This document shows positions 1 through 6,038 of a stretch of 6,331 bases of DNA, piece by piece. Each line of letters starts with the position of its first letter. The first letter of the stretch is position 1. The notes under the pieces were generated by a model that ran no database searches, was not told where the DNA came from, and saw only the letters and a list, made by a program, of their open reading frames with translations. A program made the translations under genes and the position numbers. The stretch is from an uncultured Ruminococcus sp. (GTDB taxonomy: Bacteria > Bacillota > Clostridia > Oscillospirales > CAG-382): the NCBI GenBank assembly GCA_902783535.1, contig CACZRJ010000214.1, forward strand, positions 1 to 6,331, read 5' to 3'.

Positions 1-680
1 AGTTCGGAAAGGTTCAGTTCAAACGAATACGCATAGGTATCGGTTTTATATTTGATGAGAATATTTTCCTTCAGGTTTCCACCGGAAAGGATGTATTGAA
101 GGTCTGCACCTTTAGCAATGTTCTCATAGACAAGGTCGGACGAATAGTTTGGAAGCGTTGTCGCGGAATCGATGTCGTTCCCTTCCGGAGAAGCATGCGG
201 ATTGGTTACGGTTGCTTTTGCCTCTGACAAAGCGTTGAGAAGGCTCATGCGAATGGCGTACTCTCCGCTTTGCAGAGAAACCAGTTCACCGCCCTCTGGA
301 TATACAGAAAACCGCATCAGGACATCCGACGCGGTGTTTTCATAACCGGAAGAAGATTCGGTTTCAATGTATTTCAGCGTGTTGTCGTAATCGGTCCACT
401 GACCGTTCTCTTCAAAATGAACCGCTTCGGCATAGTTCGCAAGAAGAAAACTGCCGTCCGACATCCAGAAGGTTTTCGTACGAGCAGTCCGCTCGTCCGC
501 CATTTCTCCAAGGACAAATGCAGTCATCTCATTATCTTCCGTCACACGAGACTCCGGCTCGTTTAAGCCAAAGACCTCCCCTGCTTTGGAAAAGAGTGCC
601 TGCGGCAGGGTGACGACGATCAGAGCCAGGCACAGGATCATAGCCAGGAGACGAAGCGAAATGTTCGAAAACGTTTTCAT
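1..680 (-). CDS. Secreted WapA/RHS-type wall-associated protein, N-terminal part (runs off left edge)
   Basis: The reading frame is open from ATG at 678-680 to the left edge: 226 codons with no stop, so the C-terminus is missing. The first ~33 residues form a signal peptide: short basic N-region (MKTFSNISLR), hydrophobic core (LLAMILCLALIVVTL), and possible cleavage after SKA at 31-33. The mature part has features I associate with the N-terminal region of large clostridial RHS/YD-repeat or DNRLRE-domain wall proteins: a TKTFWMSDGSFLLANY segment (68-83), VHFEENGQWTDYDNTL (87-102), and YENIAKGADLQYIL followed by GNLKENILIKY (185-211). Such proteins are exported and often carry polymorphic C-terminal toxin or adhesin domains; none can be seen here because the gene is cut. 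AAAGGAG lies 7 bases before the ATG and supports the start. It is divergent from the operon and visibly more A/T-rich. Secretion is well supported; the RHS assignment is from remembered family pattern. Confidence 0.78.
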   Translation of the reverse strand, partial: MKTFSNISLRLLAMILCLALIVVTLPQALFSKAGEVFGLNEPESRVTEDNEMTAFVLGEMADERTARTKTFWMSDGSFLLANYAEAVHFEENGQWTDYDNTLKYIETESSSGYENTASDVLMRFSVYPEGGELVSLQSGEYAIRMSLLNALSEAKATVTNPHASPEGNDIDSATTLPNYSSDLVYENIAKGADLQYILSGGNLKENILIKYKTDTYAYSFELNLSE

Positions 681-687
681 AAGGCGA

Positions 688-694
688 CTCCTTT
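688..694 (-). promoter_or_regulatory. Ribosome binding site of the secreted protein gene
   Basis: On the minus strand this reads AAAGGAG, 7 bases upstream of the ATG at 680. It fixes the start of the divergent secreted protein. Confidence 0.75.
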
Positions 695-729
695 CCGGAA
701 GAACATGTCGGCTTGATTGCTTTGTCATC

Positions 730-758
730 ATACTATCATCTCGAACAGACAAAGTCAA
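730..758 (-). promoter_or_regulatory. Sigma-70-type promoter for the divergent secreted protein gene
   Basis: On the minus strand, TTGACT (753-758, 5 of 6 to the -35 consensus) is followed by exactly 17 bases and TAGTAT (730-735, 4 of 6 to the -10 consensus). Transcription would start near 722-725, giving a 5' untranslated region of about 45 bases ahead of the ATG at 680. No other good promoter was seen for this gene. Confidence 0.6.
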
Positions 759-972
759 GAGGACTGGGGTATAGTCGGCGTCAACGTTTGTATACATGCA
801 CAAAAATTACGGGCTGATTTGAATGCCTCAAACATGAAAAAGACCATTCGTCATTTTGACGAAAAGTATGACTTCTGCTTACAACTTATCCACTGATGGT
901 GGAAAACTTCGCCTATAAGGCTGAACAGTTACTGAAACGGCGCTCTTTTTTGGCAAAGTGAGCGATTCGGTC
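759..972. other. Intergenic region between divergent promoters
   Basis: These 214 A/T-rich bases separate the -35 boxes of the two divergent promoters. I see no credible gene: short frames here lack a ribosome binding site and any recognisable protein pattern. The notable content is a 7-base inverted repeat with a 3-base spacer at 847-863, a weaker 5-base one at 889-903 (TCCAC, GTGGA) and a widely spaced one at 941-964 (CGCTC, GAGCG). These could be regulator sites or mere structure. Confidence 0.5.
847..863. repeat. Perfect inverted repeat, candidate operator
   Basis: TTCGTCA-TTT-TGACGAA is a perfect 7+7 base inverted repeat around a 3-base spacer. It sits about 110 bases upstream of the plus-strand -35 box and about 90 bases upstream of the minus-strand one. 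The symmetry and size fit a dimeric repressor or activator site. As RNA it would be a 7-bp hairpin; on the minus strand it is followed after four bases by a short T-run, so a weak terminator is the alternative. No regulator can be assigned. Confidence 0.35.
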
Positions 973-1001
973 TTGACATTGCACCAAAAGAGTGATAGAC
1001 T
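973..1001 (+). promoter_or_regulatory. Sigma-70-type promoter of the attenuated operon
   Basis: A perfect -35 hexamer TTGACA (973-978) is followed by exactly 17 bases and TAGACT (996-1001, 4 of 6 to TATAAT). Transcription would begin around 1007-1010, some 20 bases before the leader peptide ATG. No further convincing promoter was seen between here and the right edge, so the downstream genes probably depend on this one. Confidence 0.72.
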
Positions 1002-1017
1002 CGATTCAAACTTTTTT

Positions 1018-1023
1018 AAGGAG
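1018..1023 (+). promoter_or_regulatory. Ribosome binding site of the leader peptide
   Basis: AAGGAG lies 6 bases before the ATG at 1030. This near-ideal site and spacing, just downstream of the promoter, is the main reason to believe the short leader frame is translated. Confidence 0.75.
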
Positions 1024-1029
1024 AATCTC

Positions 1030-1098
1030 ATGAATCGCAGAGGCAGCCGCACCATCCTGATTCTACGCGCTATCGGCCTCATATGCCGAGACCAATAG
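1030..1098 (+). CDS. Ile/Leu-rich leader peptide of a transcription attenuator (22 aa)
   Basis: This is a short open frame of 22 codons ending in TAG. It begins MNRRGSR and continues TILILRAIGLI before CRDQ. Ile occupies positions 9, 11, 15 and 18 and Leu positions 10, 12 and 17, so seven of the ten codons at 9-18 would need charged Ile- or Leu-tRNA; they include one CTA and one ATA. It lies directly behind a promoter, has its own AAGGAG site and is followed 70 bases later by an intrinsic terminator. That matches leader peptides of leu/ilv-type attenuators, where ribosome stalling on the control codons under amino acid shortage lets transcription continue. The peptide itself is probably not functional. 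It is also fairly rich in Arg (five residues), which I take as incidental. No T-box motifs were seen. Confidence 0.75.
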   Translation: MNRRGSRTILILRAIGLICRDQ

Positions 1099-1123
1099 CG
1101 TCCTTTGGTCGTGCAAGCGTTCT
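1090..1123 (+). promoter_or_regulatory. Candidate pause and antiterminator segments of the leader RNA
   Basis: GACCAA (1090-1095) pairs perfectly with TTGGTC (1105-1110), giving a small hairpin over the leader stop codon. Two stretches can compete with the terminator. GCAAGC (1113-1118) plus TCT (1121-1123) pairs with AGAGCTTGC (1168-1176), the start of the terminator 5' arm. AGCGTCC (1097-1103) pairs with GGACGCT (1184-1190), across the terminator loop and 3' arm. A ribosome at the stop codon would cover the latter, while one stalled on the Ile/Leu codons would leave it free. The pairings were found by eye; no energies were calculated. Confidence 0.45.
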
Positions 1124-1167
1124 GCCTTCCCTCCGGGGTCCTGTCTCGGACGGAACCGATGCATGAA

Positions 1168-1207
1168 AGAGCTTGCGGCGCACGGACGCTGCAGGCTCTG
1201 TTTTTTT
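1168..1207 (+). terminator. Intrinsic terminator acting as attenuator
   Basis: The 5' arm (1168-1180) pairs with the 3' arm (1187-1199) over 13 bp, including two G-T wobbles (T1173-G1194 and G1177-T1190). The loop is six bases (CACGGA). After one G comes a run of seven T (1201-1207). This is a strong Rho-independent terminator, yet it lies between the promoter and the first structural gene, 87 bases before its ATG, and downstream of an Ile/Leu-rich leader peptide. Its likely role is conditional termination of operon transcription when branched-chain amino acids are plentiful. Confidence 0.82.
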
Positions 1208-1278
1208 CAAGAATCCCGAATCCATTCACGCACTGCCGTCCGTTCCCGTCAGGGAAACACAGGACCGTAGCGCAGGTC

Positions 1279-1285
1279 AAGGAGG
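1279..1285 (+). promoter_or_regulatory. Ribosome binding site that decides the start of the LeuA-like gene
   Basis: A full AAGGAGG lies 8 bases before ATG 1294. The frame stays open upstream to a TTG at 1105, but that start has no ribosome binding site and translation from it would run through the attenuator hairpin. The ATG at 1294 also lets the protein begin right at the conserved first strand of the LeuA barrel. Confidence 0.85.
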
Positions 1286-1293
1286 CAAAAGTC

Positions 1294-2697
1294 ATGATAC
1301 AAGTGAACGTCTGCGATCTCACCCTTCGCGAATGTGCCGAACTGCAGGACAAGCCCGGATTCCGGGAAAAGATCGAAATCGCGAGGCTGCTGGACGGAAC
1401 GGGTGTCGACGTCATCGAAACCGGCCTGTTTTCCGGTTCGCGCGCCGACGCGCTCTTTCTGCATACGATCTCTCCGATCGTAAAAAACGCAGCCGTATCC
1501 TGCAGGGTAAAACCGGACAGGGAGTCCGTGAGAGAAACCTGGGATGCGGTCAGAAAAGCCGCGCGTCCGAGACTGAGCGTGGCTGTCCCCGTGTCGACGG
1601 TACAGATGGAATACATCTGTCACAAAAAGCCGGCGTCCGTCCTTGAACTCATCGCCGAGCTCGTCGGAGAAGCGTCCTCCCTTTGCGGCGAGGTCGAGTT
1701 TGCCGCGATAGACGCGACGCGCGCGGACCGCGCATTCCTGATCAAAGCGGTCGCAACGGCGCTGAATGCCGGCGCATCCTCCGTTTGCATTTGCGACAGC
1801 GAGGGCAGTCTGCTTCCGTCGGAAGTCCCCGCCCTGTTCGCAGACATCAAAAAGGCGGCGAGGATCGAGGGAAGGATGCTGTCCGCAGAATTCTCAAACA
1901 CATCCGGCCTCGGCGTCGCCTGCGCAGTCAGCTCGCTCCGCGAAGGCGTCACACAGATCAAAACGGCCGTCGGCATCTCCCGTCTTCCTTCGCTGGAAGC
2001 GGTCGCGTCGGTCTTCCGCAGCAAGGAAGACGCGCTGGGCTGCCGCACCCGTCTGAATCACACCGTCCTGAATCATTCCTGCCGTTCGATCGCCTCGATG
2101 CTGCAGTCCTCGCGGACCGTCCTGAAAGCGCCGCTTTCGGAACAGGTCCCGCCCGAAGAGGATTACAAGCTGAACCGCGAGGACGATCTCCGCACGGTCT
2201 CCGCGGCCGTCACCAAGCTCGGCTACGATCTCAGCGCGGAAGATATGGCGAAAGTCTTTGAGGACTTTTCGCGTCTGAGCCAGAAGAAAACGATCGGCCG
2301 TAGAGAGCTGGAAGCCATCGTCGCCGGCTCGACCATGCAGTATGCACCCGTTTACAAATTGAAAAGCTTTGTCGTCACGACCGGGAACCTCTTCTCTTCG
2401 GAAGCGCAGGTCTGTCTCGAGAAAGACGGCCGCATGCTTCACGGCATCAGCCTTGGCGACGGTCCCATCGACGCGAGCTTCCGCGCGATCGAATCCGTGA
2501 TCGGGCATCATTTCGAACTGGACGATTTTCAGATCAGAGCGGTCACGGAAGGCCGCGAAGCCATGGGCGAAGCCATCGTGAAGCTGCGCAAGGGCGGCAA
2601 GCTGTATTCCGGCATCGGACTGTCCACCGACATCATCGGCTCCAGCATCCACGCCTACGTCAGCGCGCTCAATAAGATCATGAGCGAGGAGGATTGA
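1294..2697 (+). CDS. 2-Isopropylmalate synthase-like protein with degenerate active site and intact LeuA allosteric domain
   Basis: The protein has 467 residues, shorter than typical LeuA (about 500-520). Residues 3-240 resemble the HMGL-like TIM barrel of the isopropylmalate/homocitrate/citramalate synthase family. Residues ~300-345 resemble the linker helices (LGYDLSAEDMAKVFEDF, RRELEAIV). Residues ~352-463 form the LeuA allosteric/dimerisation domain (DGPIDASFRAIE at 389-400, AVTEGREAMGEA, STDIIGSS, AYVSALN). The barrel has lost key residues. The family signature DTTLRDGEQ is DLTLRECAE here (R12 kept, metal-ligand Asp replaced by E13). The metal-binding HxHN motif is E199-F-S201-N202. The His of the HxFxATS-HME region are S95 and Q104 (QMEY), and the Glu of the EDATR motif is I139. 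Classical Claisen condensation is therefore unlikely; a pseudoenzyme, sensor or altered activity is more plausible. It is the first gene after the Ile/Leu attenuator, and its stop is one base before the next ATG. The family is secure; the function is unknown. Confidence 0.85.
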   Translation: MIQVNVCDLTLRECAELQDKPGFREKIEIARLLDGTGVDVIETGLFSGSRADALFLHTISPIVKNAAVSCRVKPDRESVRETWDAVRKAARPRLSVAVPVSTVQMEYICHKKPASVLELIAELVGEASSLCGEVEFAAIDATRADRAFLIKAVATALNAGASSVCICDSEGSLLPSEVPALFADIKKAARIEGRMLSAEFSNTSGLGVACAVSSLREGVTQIKTAVGISRLPSLEAVASVFRSKEDALGCRTRLNHTVLNHSCRSIASMLQSSRTVLKAPLSEQVPPEEDYKLNREDDLRTVSAAVTKLGYDLSAEDMAKVFEDFSRLSQKKTIGRRELEAIVAGSTMQYAPVYKLKSFVVTTGNLFSSEAQVCLEKDGRMLHGISLGDGPIDASFRAIESVIGHHFELDDFQIRAVTEGREAMGEAIVKLRKGGKLYSGIGLSTDIIGSSIHAYVSALNKIMSEED

Positions 2698-2698
2698 C

Positions 2699-5176
2699 AT
2701 GAGACTTTCCTTCTCGACCAACCGCTGGAAGGGCTACGATCTGCCGGGATTCATCCGTCTCGCCTCCGAATACCGGTTCGACGGCATTGAGATCCATTCC
2801 GCGGACGAACTGGGCCGGGATCCCGGCGAGGCCTACAGGGTGCTGACGGAAAACCGTCTGACGGTTCCCTGCATCGACCTGGTCGGTGACATCGGAAACC
2901 GTTCCGAACGCGTCGGATGCATGCAGGAGCTGATGCGCTGCCTGAAAGCCGCGAGAAAGCTCAGGAGCCCGTATATCCGTCTCCGCGCGTCCCGGAACGA
3001 GGACGCGGACGAAAATGTACGTTTCTTTCTGCAGGAAGCGCTTGAAGAAGCGGAAAAAGACGGCGTGACTCTGCTTCTGGAAACGGTCGGTCTCTATTCC
3101 GACACCGCCCATCTGCGGGCGCTGCTCAACGAATACGCGAGCGACAATCTCGGCGCGCTGTGGGATCTGTATTATCCGTTTACGGAAAACGGAGAAAGTC
3201 CGGAGGAAACCATCACGAATCTCGGCGCCTACGTCAGGCACGTGCATGCGAAGGACGCGGATGAGAACGGCGGATTCACGCTCGTCGGCGAAGGCGTTCT
3301 CCCGCTGAAGGAATTCGCCCGTGCGCTCGGATCCGTCAATTTCGACGGATTCGTCTGCCTCGAGTGGGATCCCGGATGGATCTCGGATCTGGACGACGTT
3401 CACATCATCTTTCCGCACTACCAGGCGTTCATGAGCCGTCTCGAAGATCCGCGGCGGAACGCACCTACCCTGTACTCGAACAAGGCGGGAACCGGAAAAT
3501 TCGTCTGGAAAAAGGACGTTCTGATCGAGAAAACGTTTTCGCAGGTGCTGGACACCATGTGCGAACATTTTCCGGACCAGTACGCTTTCCGTTATACGAC
3601 GCTCGACTATACGCGCACTTACTCACAGTTCCGCGACGACGTCGACACCTTCGCCCGCTCCCTGATCGCGCTCGGCGTGAAAGCCGGCAGCCATGTCGCC
3701 GTCTGGGCGTCGAACCTGCCGCAGTGGTACATTTCCTTCTGGGCTGCGACAAAGATCGGCGCGGTCCTCGTGACCGTCAATACGGCCTACAAGATCCATG
3801 AGGCGGAATATCTGCTCCGTCAGTCGGACACGCATACGCTGATCATGGAAAAAGGAAACCGCGACGCGAAATACGACGAGATCATGGCGGAGCTCTGTCC
3901 CGAACTCGAAACGAACGAGACCGGCAGGCCGCTCCACGCGAAACGGCTTCCCTTCCTGCGCAACATCGTCACCGTCGGCTACCGGCAGAACGGATGCATC
4001 ACCTGGGAGGAGGCGCTCCAGCTGAGCGACCGCGTCCCTGCGGAGGACGTCGAACGCATGGCCGCAGCGGTCAGCGTCCACGACGTCTGCAACATGCAGT
4101 ATACCTCCGGAACGACCGGATTCCCGAAAGGCGTCATGCTGACGCATCACAACATCGTCAACAACGGCAAATGCATCGGCGACCGCATGGACCTTTCGAC
4201 GGCAGACCGCATGATGATCCAGGTCCCGATGTTTCACTGCTTCGGCATGGTCCTGGCGATGACGGCCTCCATGACGCACGGCGCCACGCTGCAGCCCATT
4301 CCGTATTTTTCCGCGAAAGCGTCGCTCGCCTGCATCCATAACGAGCACATCACCGCCTTCCACGGCGTCCCGACCATGTTCATCGCGCTGCTGGAGCATC
4401 CGGATTTCGAAAAGACGGATTTCTCGTATATGCGGACCGGCATCATGGCCGGAAGTCCCTGCCCGGTCAGCGTCATGAAGGACGTCGTCGAGAAGATGCA
4501 CATGACCGAGATCACGATCGTCTACGGGCAGACGGAAGCCTCCCCGGGATGCACCATGAGTTCCGTCGACGACCCCCTGGAGGTCCGCGTCGGGACCGTC
4601 GGCCGGGCGATGCCGGAGATCGAGTGCCGGATCGTGGATCCCGAAACGGGAGAAGAACTGCCGGACAACGTGACGGGCGAGTTCGTCGCGAGAGGATACA
4701 ACATCATGAAGGGGTACTACAAGATGCCCCGCGCAACCGCGTCCGCGATCGACAGAGAAGGCTGGCTCCACACGGGAGACCTCGCATGCCGGACTCCGGA
4801 AGGCAATTACCGCATCACCGGCCGTCTGAAGGACATGATCATCCGCGGCGGCGAGAACATTTACCCGAAAGAGATCGAGGAATTCATCTATACGCATCCG
4901 AAAGTCAGCGACGTCCAGGTGGTCGGCGTGCCCGACGAGCAGTACGGCGAAGAGATCTTCGCGGCCGTCATTCTCAAAGAGGGCGAAAATATGACGGAGG
5001 ACGAAATGAAGAACTTCGTGCTGTCCCATATGGCGAAGCACAAGGTCCCGAGATACGTCGACTTCGTGACCGAGTTTCCGATGAACGTCGCCGGAAAGAT
5101 CCTGAAATACAAGATCCGCGAAGACGCCATCAGAAAGCTCGGGCTGGAAAAAGCGTCCGGGATCGTCACCGCTTAG
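2699..5176 (+). CDS. Fusion protein: xylose isomerase-like TIM barrel plus AMP-forming acyl-CoA synthetase
   Basis: The protein has 825 residues. Residues 1-250 form an AP-endonuclease-2/xylose-isomerase-like TIM barrel (sugar isomerase/epimerase type). Likely metal ligands are retained: E128 (LLLETVG), D156 (LWDLYYP), the His pair of HVHAKD (181-186) and E222 (CLEWDP). After a linker (~250-275) comes a complete ANL-superfamily acyl-CoA synthetase: phosphate-binding loop YTSGTTGFPKG (468-478), PMFHCFG (510-516), YGQTE (609-613), HTGD (691-694), hinge GRLKDMIIRGGENIYPKEIE (708-727) and catalytic Lys K800 in NVAGKILK. This half resembles short/medium-chain FadD- or ACSF2-like ligases, which activate a carboxylate to its acyl-AMP and then acyl-CoA. 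The acyl chain cannot be told from the motifs. No stop, frameshift or internal start with a ribosome binding site was seen at the junction, so the fusion looks real. AGGAGG in the end of the previous gene serves the ATG, and translation is probably coupled. The substrate of the barrel is unknown. Confidence 0.9.
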   Translation: MRLSFSTNRWKGYDLPGFIRLASEYRFDGIEIHSADELGRDPGEAYRVLTENRLTVPCIDLVGDIGNRSERVGCMQELMRCLKAARKLRSPYIRLRASRNEDADENVRFFLQEALEEAEKDGVTLLLETVGLYSDTAHLRALLNEYASDNLGALWDLYYPFTENGESPEETITNLGAYVRHVHAKDADENGGFTLVGEGVLPLKEFARALGSVNFDGFVCLEWDPGWISDLDDVHIIFPHYQAFMSRLEDPRRNAPTLYSNKAGTGKFVWKKDVLIEKTFSQVLDTMCEHFPDQYAFRYTTLDYTRTYSQFRDDVDTFARSLIALGVKAGSHVAVWASNLPQWYISFWAATKIGAVLVTVNTAYKIHEAEYLLRQSDTHTLIMEKGNRDAKYDEIMAELCPELETNETGRPLHAKRLPFLRNIVTVGYRQNGCITWEEALQLSDRVPAEDVERMAAAVSVHDVCNMQYTSGTTGFPKGVMLTHHNIVNNGKCIGDRMDLSTADRMMIQVPMFHCFGMVLAMTASMTHGATLQPIPYFSAKASLACIHNEHITAFHGVPTMFIALLEHPDFEKTDFSYMRTGIMAGSPCPVSVMKDVVEKMHMTEITIVYGQTEASPGCTMSSVDDPLEVRVGTVGRAMPEIECRIVDPETGEELPDNVTGEFVARGYNIMKGYYKMPRATASAIDREGWLHTGDLACRTPEGNYRITGRLKDMIIRGGENIYPKEIEEFIYTHPKVSDVQVVGVPDEQYGEEIFAAVILKEGENMTEDEMKNFVLSHMAKHKVPRYVDFVTEFPMNVAGKILKYKIREDAIRKLGLEKASGIVTA

Positions 5177-5192
5177 ACGGAAAGGAAAACCC

Positions 5193-6035
5193 ATGATCCC
5201 GATCATTGACTGTCACTGCCACGTTTATCCCGCGAAGGTCGCCGCGAGAGCGGTCGCCAGCATCGGCCGGTTCTATCATCTCGACATGTGTCTGGACGGA
5301 ACGGTCGAAACGCTGAAGAGAGAAGGCGGAAAAGCGGGCATCGATCATTTCGTCATCTTCTCCGTCGCCACGAGTCCCTCGCAGGTCTCCCCCATCAACC
5401 GCTTCATCGCGGAGACCGCAGCCCGATCGGGCGGATGCATGACCGGACTCGGCACCCTTCATCCGGAAAGCGACGATCCGGAGCGCGACGTGGAAGAGAT
5501 CCTGAAGCTCGGACTGAAGGGCGTCAAACTGCATCACGATTTTCAGGGATTCGGCATCGACGACAGGCGCTGCATGCGTCTTTACGAGATTTGCGAAGGA
5601 CGGCTGCCCGTCCTGATGCACACGGGCGACAACCGATACGATTATTCAAACCCGAACCGGCTGAAGCCGGTCCTGGAAGCGTTTCCGGGCCTGACGGTCA
5701 TCGGCGCCCATCTGGGCGGATGGAGCATCTGGGAGCAGGCTGCAAATGAACTCTGCGGCTTCGGAAACTTTTATGTGGACAGTTCCTCCAGCCTGTACGC
5801 GCTGACGCCGGAAAAGGCGAAAGAGCTGATCCGCATGTACGGCGCGGACCGCGTCCTTTACGGGGACGACTTCCCCATGTGGCCGCCCGCCGAAGAACTG
5901 GAGCGCTTCCGGAAACTCGGACTGACAGAACAGGAGCAGGAACTGATCCTCTGCCGGAACGCGGAGAAGATCTTCGGGATCCGGCTTTCAAACACGGACG
6001 GCGGACAGGCGCCGACCGATCAGAGGGAGACATGA
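5193..6035 (+). CDS. Amidohydrolase-2 family TIM-barrel metal-dependent hydrolase or decarboxylase
   Basis: The protein has 280 residues, normal for Amidohydro_2 (PF04909, COG2159), a family of metal-dependent hydrolases and non-oxidative decarboxylases such as ACMSD. The expected motifs occur in order: D6-C-H8-C-H10 (first metal ligands), LKGVKLHHDFQGF (108-120), H143-T-G, GAHLGG with H173 (171-176), YGDDFP with D225/D226 (223-228), and the C-terminal NAEKIFGI helix (256-263). The metal site looks intact and no signal peptide is present, so it should be cytosolic. The start ATG lies 16 bases after the previous stop with GGAAAGGA just before it, within the same operon. It may hydrolyse or decarboxylate an intermediate of the pathway served by the acyl-CoA ligase; that is inferred from position only. 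The last ~15 residues are polar and probably disordered. Confidence 0.88.
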   Translation: MIPIIDCHCHVYPAKVAARAVASIGRFYHLDMCLDGTVETLKREGGKAGIDHFVIFSVATSPSQVSPINRFIAETAARSGGCMTGLGTLHPESDDPERDVEEILKLGLKGVKLHHDFQGFGIDDRRCMRLYEICEGRLPVLMHTGDNRYDYSNPNRLKPVLEAFPGLTVIGAHLGGWSIWEQAANELCGFGNFYVDSSSSLYALTPEKAKELIRMYGADRVLYGDDFPMWPPAEELERFRKLGLTEQEQELILCRNAEKIFGIRLSNTDGGQAPTDQRET

Positions 6036-6038
6036 AAA

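Noticed and set aside
270..774. Plus-strand frames of 98 and 62 codons opposite the secreted protein gene
   Set aside because: The minus strand here carries a signal peptide, promoter, ribosome binding site and family-like sequence. The plus-strand frames have none of these.
886..894. TTATCCACT, one base away from a DnaA box
   Set aside because: It is a single near-match with no cluster of further boxes and no origin-associated genes. It is expected by chance and probably part of unrelated intergenic sequence.
1243..1256. TTCCC-GTCA-GGGAA hairpin before the LeuA-like gene
   Set aside because: It is a five-base stem with no T-run, too weak to call a terminator, and it does not cover the ribosome binding site.
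1105..1293. N-terminal extension of the LeuA-like protein from TTG 1105
   Set aside because: There is no ribosome binding site before it, the extra 63 residues resemble nothing in the family, and the stretch contains the attenuator hairpin. ATG 1294 has AAGGAGG at ideal spacing.
1008..1293. T-box riboswitch
   Set aside because: I looked for the conserved T-box sequence and specifier-loop architecture expected for a Bacillota branched-chain amino acid operon and saw neither. The short translated leader explains the terminator better.
879..1616. Minus-strand frame of 245 codons across the leader and start of the LeuA-like gene
   Set aside because: It crosses the operon promoter, leader peptide and terminator and overlaps the LeuA-like gene; its protein resembles nothing I recognise.
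2678..3568. Minus-strand frame of 296 codons opposite the TIM-barrel half of the fusion
   Set aside because: It is a shadow of the plus-strand gene, with no ribosome binding site, no family pattern and overlap of a well-supported domain.
3623..5206. Long minus-strand frame of 527 codons opposite the ligase gene
   Set aside because: It is antisense to a protein with complete ANL motifs. Long antisense frames are expected in high-GC coding sequence, and its translation is a low-complexity Asp/His/Arg/Val-rich string with no recognisable domain.
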